Shown in pieces: positions 47,638 to 49,079 of a stretch of DNA of 49,079 bases. The stretch covers positions 1 through 49,079 of the forward strand of contig JAQWPL010000011.1 of the NCBI GenBank assembly GCA_029245395.1. Reading direction: 5' to 3'. Source of the stretch: Gammaproteobacteria bacterium (GTDB taxonomy: Bacteria; Pseudomonadota; Gammaproteobacteria; Pseudomonadales; Pseudohongiellaceae). A program made the position numbers and the translations under genes. The notes beneath the pieces were generated by a model, which saw only the letters and a list, made by a program, of their open reading frames with translations, ran no database searches and was not told the DNA's origin. Positions within the stretch are counted from its first letter, which is position 1, and the number at the start of each line of letters is the position of its first letter.

Positions 47638-47769
47638 TAGTACACAGGCTCTGAAGCGGTACAGGCTATCATTTGACTGACATCATTAAAGAATCGGTAC
47701 AGCCCTGTATATTGAGGAGTGTGTGTGGCAGTAGCACCTCATTAGGCAATACTGGAGCAGTACAGGCAA
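47638..47769. repeat. Dispersed GTACAGG-like repeats in non-coding stretch
   Basis: Imperfect copies AGTACACAGGCT (47638-47649), CGGTACAGGCT (47657-47667), CGGTACAGCCC (47695-47705) and CAGTACAGGCAA (47758-47769) occur at irregular spacing. They precede the polymerase-like gene by 200-340 bp. They could be protein-binding iterons or remnants of a decayed repeat. The remaining 47770-47973 is AT-rich leader with no gene seen. Confidence 0.4.
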
Positions 47770-47973
47770 TGCTGTGGCGGTTCAGACCAAGGATTGAAGC
47801 ATTAGCAGCTCCCTTTAGTGCTATTACCCTTTAGTTCATAACTCTTTGTTAACTATTTGATAATAGCCTTTAATTGATGGTCTATTTAGACTATTTAGGC
47901 TCTATAGAGACAAGAAGGAAGAGGATACAAGGGACTAATGGGTATAGGGAACCGTTAAGGAATAACTAGCAAT

Positions 47974-49079
47974 ATGACAGACAAGATACACTTCCTAAAG
48001 ATAGAGTCCTACTCAGAACATCCTGAGGTAACTAAGGCTGCTGAGCTGCTTGTAGAGGCTTATATGAGCACTATGCAGCGCAGGAGAGATGCAGAGAGGT
48101 ACATCCGTGATGCTAAGAAACTAGTAGCGTCATTGTGGTTAAAGGGTGATAAAGACCTGTTCAGGTTTACTACTAGAGCAGAGTACTTCTCTTCAAGTAA
48201 GCGTAAGCAGGTATGGATGACTAGCCGTACTTTAAAGCTGTTCAAGCAGATGAGAAAGCTAGGCTGGGTCAGGACAGTAAAAGGAGCTATTCCCCCCCAG
48301 GTATCTAAGAAGACTACAGGAGGCATGACCGCTATTTACTGCCGAACAAAGACCTTCAAAGACCTACTCAAGACATTAACAGTGATGGATATAGCTCCAA
48401 ACCCTGATATGCCCAGAGTAGAGCTAAGAGACGAGGATGAAGTATTAATAGAGCTACCAGAAGCCTATCTTAAAAGTGGCAGTTACAGAGAAACGGTAGC
48501 TATTTTAGAGAATCATTATCAGCTACTTGAAGACTCTGACATACGATACTTAGATAACACAAAGATTCCTTTAGGGTTGCTCTACTTTGTTAGGAAGTTC
48601 CGTCCTGACTTTGAGCATGGCGGAAGAATCTATGCAGGCTTCCAAAATCTACCTAAACAGGTAAGGCTAGGTATCACAATGGAAGGTGAGAGTGTTGCCT
48701 CTCTGGATATAAGCCAGCTTCATCCCGCATTGATACTAAGGCTAACGCATCGTGCAGACTCTGAGCAGCCAGGAATGCTTCAAGACGCATTACCAGAAGT
48801 GTATACCATGCCTGACTATCCAGACTTGCCCAGAACTGTTCATAAAAAGCTAATAAGTACTATGATTAACGCTTCGTCTGAAGATAGCGCAGCAAGATCA
48901 TTGATGAATCACTACTACTGGTGGGACATCATTAATGACGAATGGGTTGTTAAGGGATACAAAGGAAAGCAAAAGAGAGAAGGTGAAAAAGTCTTCTCAG
49001 GGAACAAGCCCCTGAAGCAAGCAGAAAAGTATCTAGAAACATTTAAGCTAAGACATCCCATGATGGCTGATGCTGTCTG
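47974..49079 (+). CDS. Element-encoded protein with polymerase-like palm motifs (3' end outside window)
   Basis: ATG 47974 opens a frame of 368 complete codons that runs off the window. AAGGA lies about eleven bases upstream. The N-terminal 130 residues are basic and helical, possibly a winged helix (SRTLKLFKQMRKLGWVRTVK). Residues 217-232 read GRIYAGFQNLPKQVRL, then VASLDISQLHPALIL (Asp245). This is like the GRxxxxxxNLQNIP...DYSQ motif A region of family A polymerases. Residues 287-304 read RTVHKKLISTMINASSED, like motif B (R-x3-K) of family A/T7 RNA polymerase. The motif C region is not in the window. Arg codons AGA/AGG and Leu CTA are far commoner than in the core genes. Identity is inferred from motifs only. 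Confidence 0.6.
   Translation, partial: MTDKIHFLKIESYSEHPEVTKAAELLVEAYMSTMQRRRDAERYIRDAKKLVASLWLKGDKDLFRFTTRAEYFSSSKRKQVWMTSRTLKLFKQMRKLGWVRTVKGAIPPQVSKKTTGGMTAIYCRTKTFKDLLKTLTVMDIAPNPDMPRVELRDEDEVLIELPEAYLKSGSYRETVAILENHYQLLEDSDIRYLDNTKIPLGLLYFVRKFRPDFEHGGRIYAGFQNLPKQVRLGITMEGESVASLDISQLHPALILRLTHRADSEQPGMLQDALPEVYTMPDYPDLPRTVHKKLISTMINASSEDSAARSLMNHYYWWDIINDEWVVKGYKGKQKREGEKVFSGNKPLKQAEKYLETFKLRHPMMADAV

Noticed and set aside
48060-48326. 88-codon minus-strand frame in the polymerase-like gene
   Set aside because: Antisense to a longer, natural plus-strand frame with ribosome site and conserved motifs.

Overview
The window reads as chromosomal DNA of a free-living, probably marine, gammaproteobacterium with an accessory element at its right edge. 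The gene order ampD - aspartyl protease - nadC - pilA - pilBCD - coaE - yacG - mutT matches the known type IV pilus neighbourhood of Pseudomonas and relatives. The DUF1592-type cytochrome, the large TonB-dependent receptor and the three-lipoyl-domain E2 fit an oligotrophic marine lineage (Cellvibrionales/Pseudohongiella-like). That placement is inference; no rRNA gene is present, and I saw no tRNA gene by eye.

Layout. 1-1893 (-): 3'-truncated DUF1587/1595/1592/1588 cytochrome, preceded by eight perfect 11-bp tandem repeats. 2420-8135 (+): TetR regulator, TonB-dependent receptor, and a secreted repeat protein with a TonB-C-like end. 8212-12145 (-): membrane-anchored coiled-coil protein, a REP-like intergenic region, groEL-groES behind a good sigma-32 promoter, and fxsA. 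12208-12474: a 267-bp element with 32-bp terminal inverted repeats (MITE candidate), then an alkyltransferase-like gene and a frameshifted secreted-protein gene. 13472-23236 (-): RND efflux pair, yajQ, aceF, aceE. 23617-25660: ampD diverging from a clan AA protease and nadC. 25850-37527 (-): a DUF1080 lipoprotein, then a tightly packed glycan block lying downstream of pilA (pilA - GT-C - GT2 - flippase-like - GT4 - SDR - aminotransferase - PglD-like - wbpB - wbpD - wbpE order). 37921-44815 (+): pilB, pilC, pilD, coaE, a second GT-C paralogue, yacG; mutT is convergent. From about 45220 to the end: accessory element with a tyrosine recombinase, a phage-type gene, a repeat-rich non-coding stretch and a truncated gene with polymerase-like palm motifs.

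How the parts fit. The strongest candidate for an undescribed system is the pilus/glycan locus. Two paralogous polytopic GT-C-type proteins with TPR-like tails flank pilA and pilBCD. The copy behind pilA is followed after one base by a polyprenyl-phosphate-type GT2 and then by genes for a diacetamido-uronic acid (WbpB/D/E-like) and a 4-acetamido sugar (SDR/aminotransferase/PglD-like). This suggests in situ synthesis of a sugar and its lipid-linked transfer to the pilin. pilA has a sigma-54 promoter and an upstream 15-bp perfect palindrome. The second candidate is the right-hand element: its integrase has Met in place of the first catalytic Arg, and its last gene carries family-A/T7-RNAP-like motif A and B signatures.
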